A stretch of 64,000 nt of DNA from the NCBI RefSeq assembly GCF_001636315.1, contig NZ_KV440949.1, positions 1,845,203 to 1,909,202 of the forward strand, written 5' to 3'. Of this stretch, positions 62,360 to 64,000 are shown one piece after another. A model generated the notes under the pieces. It was not told the origin of the DNA, ran no database searches, and saw only the letters and a program-made list of their open reading frames with translations. Source of the DNA: Neobacillus mesonae (lineage in GTDB: Bacteria; Bacillota; Bacilli; Bacillales; Cytobacillaceae). How positions within the stretch are numbered: the first letter of the stretch is position 1; the number at the start of each line of letters is the position of its first letter. A program made the translations under genes and the position numbers.

Positions 62360-62715
62360 TTTTCGGGAAGAATCAGGACTTTATTTTGACTGGTGACCTC
62401 CTTCTTGGTACCTTTGCGGGAAGAATCGGACCTTTATTTTGACCGGTGACCTCCTTCTTGCTACCTTTGCGGGAAGAATTACGCCTTTATTTTGACCGAC
62501 GACCTTCTTCTTGGTACCTTCACGGGAAGAATCAGACCTTTATTTTGACCGGTGACCTCCTTCTTGGTACCTTTGCGGGAAGAATCGGACCTTTATTTTG
62601 ACCGGTGACCTCCTTCTTGATACCTTTGCGGGAAGAATTACGCCTTTATTTTGACCGGCGACCTCCTTCTTGTTACCTTTGCGGAAAGAATCACGACTTT
62701 ATTTTGACCGTTGAA
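62360..62715. repeat. 53-bp tandem array, about seven units
   Basis: Units share CTTTGCGGGAAGAATCGGAC, CTTTATTTTGACCGGTGACC, TCCTTCTTGGTAC. The CGGGAAG core starts at 62364, 62417, 62470, 62523, 62576, 62629 and 62682, each 53 bp apart. It lies between gltS and ytoQ, directly after the terminator. Confidence 0.93.
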
Positions 62716-62831
62716 ACCATTGGATTTCCCCTTTACATCCACGAATGGAAAAACACTAGGCGGAAAAATCCACGTTTCCAAAAAAGTAGTATATGATAGA
62801 GTTAGAATATTCTAGCTATGGAGGGATTTGG

Positions 62832-63272
62832 ATGGAGTTGACGGTTTATTTGGCAGGGCAGATTCATGATGATTGGCGGGATGTTGTGGCAAAAAGAGCC
62901 AAGGAGAAGAATCTTCCTTTGGTGTTTGTCGGACCGCAGACAAATCATGACCGCTCCGATAATATCGGTGAGGAAATTTTAGGCGAGCAGCCTGGAAATT
63001 ATTATAAAGATGACGCTGCGTCTGATATCAATAATTTCAGAACCCAGGTATTGATGCAAAAATCGGATATCGTGATTGCCCTATTCGGCGAAAAATATAA
63101 GCAGTGGAACACGGCAATGGATGCTAGCACGGCGATTGCGCTGAACAAGCCTACGATTATCGTTAGACCGGCATCGTTAATTCATCCATTGAAGGAGCTT
63201 TCCAATAAAGCGAATGTAACGGTTGAGACGGTTGACCAGGCTTTAGATGTAATAAGCTATATATTTGAATAA
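62832..63272 (+). CDS. ytoQ: YtoQ-family protein
   Basis: A 146-residue soluble protein close to the length of B. subtilis YtoQ. Motifs are LTVYLAGQIHDDWRDVVAKR, VFVGPQTNHDRSDNIGEEIL, and MQKSDIVIALFGEKYKQWNT, AMDASTAIALNKPTIIV. The fold resembles nucleoside 2-deoxyribosyltransferases, but YtoQ itself has no proven activity as far as I know. I placed the start at the ATG after GGAGGG; 13 codons of upstream open frame lack a site. Confidence 0.85.
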   Translation: MELTVYLAGQIHDDWRDVVAKRAKEKNLPLVFVGPQTNHDRSDNIGEEILGEQPGNYYKDDAASDINNFRTQVLMQKSDIVIALFGEKYKQWNTAMDASTAIALNKPTIIVRPASLIHPLKELSNKANVTVETVDQALDVISYIFE

Positions 63273-63384
63273 CAGCATTGATTTTCAAGGTTAGGGGACA
63301 GGCTGAAATGGCCTGCCCCTTTCTTTTACCTCCTGCTCTTCCTCAATTTGGAGGATGAGGCAAGAGAACCGTCCCCATGCATCA

Positions 63385-64000
63385 TTAGTTTTCGTATATT
63401 ACTTTGTCGTTTACAATTGTTTTGAGTACTTTGATGTCTTTAATTTTTACTGGGTCTATTGTTAGTGGGTTTTCTTGGAGTATGACAAAGTCTGCATATT
63501 TTCCTATTTCGATTGAGCCTTTGATATTTTCTTCAAAGTTTTGCCAAGCTGCATCGCTTGTTACTGCTCGAAGTGCCTGTAATGGTGTGATCCTTTGATC
63601 TGGACCAATGACTTGACCGCTTCTTGAAATTCGGTTAACAGCAGACCAAACTGCCTGCAGCGGGTCCATTGGAGTTATGTGTGTATCAAGGTGAATACTA
63701 AATTTTATGCCGCGTTCAATGGACGATTTAAGCGGGCTCATCATAGCAGCTCGTTCGGGCCCCATGAATGTATCGCGGTGTTGATCGCCCCAGAAAAATG
63801 TATGCGAAACAAAATAGGATGGTGTAACACCAAGTTCCTTCATTTGATCTAATTGATCTAATCTAGCCATTTGCGAATGCTCAATACGATGACGGGCATC
63901 TTTGCGCGGATACTTCTCCTGAGCTGTACGGTAAGCATAAAGAATATCATCAATTGCGGCGTCGCCGTTACCGTGAATGGCAATTTGGTATCCTGCCTTA
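63385..64000 (-). CDS. YtcJ-type amidohydrolase, cut by the window edge
   Basis: The C-terminal part (about 205 codons) of a second amidohydrolase 3 family protein; the frame continues past the right edge. Visible are GYQIAIHGNGDAAIDDILYA, RHRIEHSQMA, FFWGDQHRDTFMGPERAAMM, HLDTHITPMDPLQAVWSAVN and GSIEIGKYADFVILQENPLT. It is clearly a paralogue of the complete protein at 20.7 kb. The start, upstream neighbours and operon are outside the window. Confidence 0.85.
   Translation of the reverse strand, partial: KAGYQIAIHGNGDAAIDDILYAYRTAQEKYPRKDARHRIEHSQMARLDQLDQMKELGVTPSYFVSHTFFWGDQHRDTFMGPERAAMMSPLKSSIERGIKFSIHLDTHITPMDPLQAVWSAVNRISRSGQVIGPDQRITPLQALRAVTSDAAWQNFEENIKGSIEIGKYADFVILQENPLTIDPVKIKDIKVLKTIVNDKVIYEN

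Noticed and set aside
62360..62715. CRISPR array suspected from 53-bp periodic repeats
   Set aside because: Spacer-like parts are nearly identical between units, and no cas genes are in the window.

Overview
The window looks like chromosomal DNA of a motile, spore-forming Bacillaceae (Neobacillus/Bacillus-like). Supporting signs are AGGAGG-type ribosome binding sites with ATG, GTG and TTG starts, a B. subtilis-type flagellar gene order, sigma-D-, sigma-B- and sigma-54-like promoters, a Spo0E-like phosphatase gene preceded by two Spo0A-box-like sites, and many B. subtilis-type families (YaaR, YqgV, YtoQ, YwaF, YhcX). No rRNA, tRNA, CRISPR array, prophage or insertion sequence with a transposase was seen.

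Layout. 1-9.2 kb is a motility and cyclic-di-GMP block: flgM-flgN-flgK-flgL and a PilZ-domain gene on the minus strand; yaaR-flhO-flhP on the minus strand; motA-motB on the plus strand; then a c-di-GMP-I riboswitch in front of a 45-residue membrane peptide gene, and a small sigma-70-type factor. 9.3-15.8 kb holds a divergent pair: glxR/hyi-type hydroxypyruvate genes on the minus strand and a complete Liv-type ABC importer on the plus strand. 16-20.4 kb has a large catalase behind a sigma-B-like promoter, yqgV, a 52-bp tandem repeat array and an LCP cell-wall gene. 20.7-24.1 kb is an amidohydrolase plus sodium-solute symporter operon. 24.2-24.5 kb is a probable type I toxin-antitoxin pair. 24.6-28.9 kb is a 3-hydroxybutyrate module (dehydrogenase, GntP permease, sigma-54 activator and a sigma-54 promoter). 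29-31 kb is a secreted Ig-repeat protein. 31.6-34.2 kb is an M20 amidohydrolase with two membrane proteins. 34.9-37.7 kb is a secreted M14 carboxypeptidase. 38-39 kb contains a Spo0E-like gene, a small unknown gene and a possible structured RNA. 39-46.7 kb is a urease locus (ureABCEFGDH) with a divergent urea transporter. 46.9-64 kb is mixed: YwaF, a GNAT/nitrilase fusion, a secreted M64 peptidase, FAH hydrolase and MHS transporter, an unknown HExxH protein, an orphan ABC binding lipoprotein, an MFS transporter, LysR/hutG/gltS, ytoQ and a truncated second amidohydrolase.

Non-coding architecture is the most unusual part. Three intergenic arrays repeat every 52-53 bp and three repeat every 21 bp, with unrelated unit sequences; both periods are whole multiples of 10.5 bp. 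A separate dispersed palindrome family, seen as about ten full copies and about ten half copies, lies mostly just after stop codons. In one copy the arm contains the start codon of hyi.

The main themes are c-di-GMP control of motility (PilZ protein plus riboswitch), a self-contained nitrogen supply route (urea uptake, nickel uptake, urease; formimidoylglutamate hydrolysis with a glutamate carrier) and several secreted hydrolases. All assignments come from reading sequence and recalled family knowledge; no database search was run.
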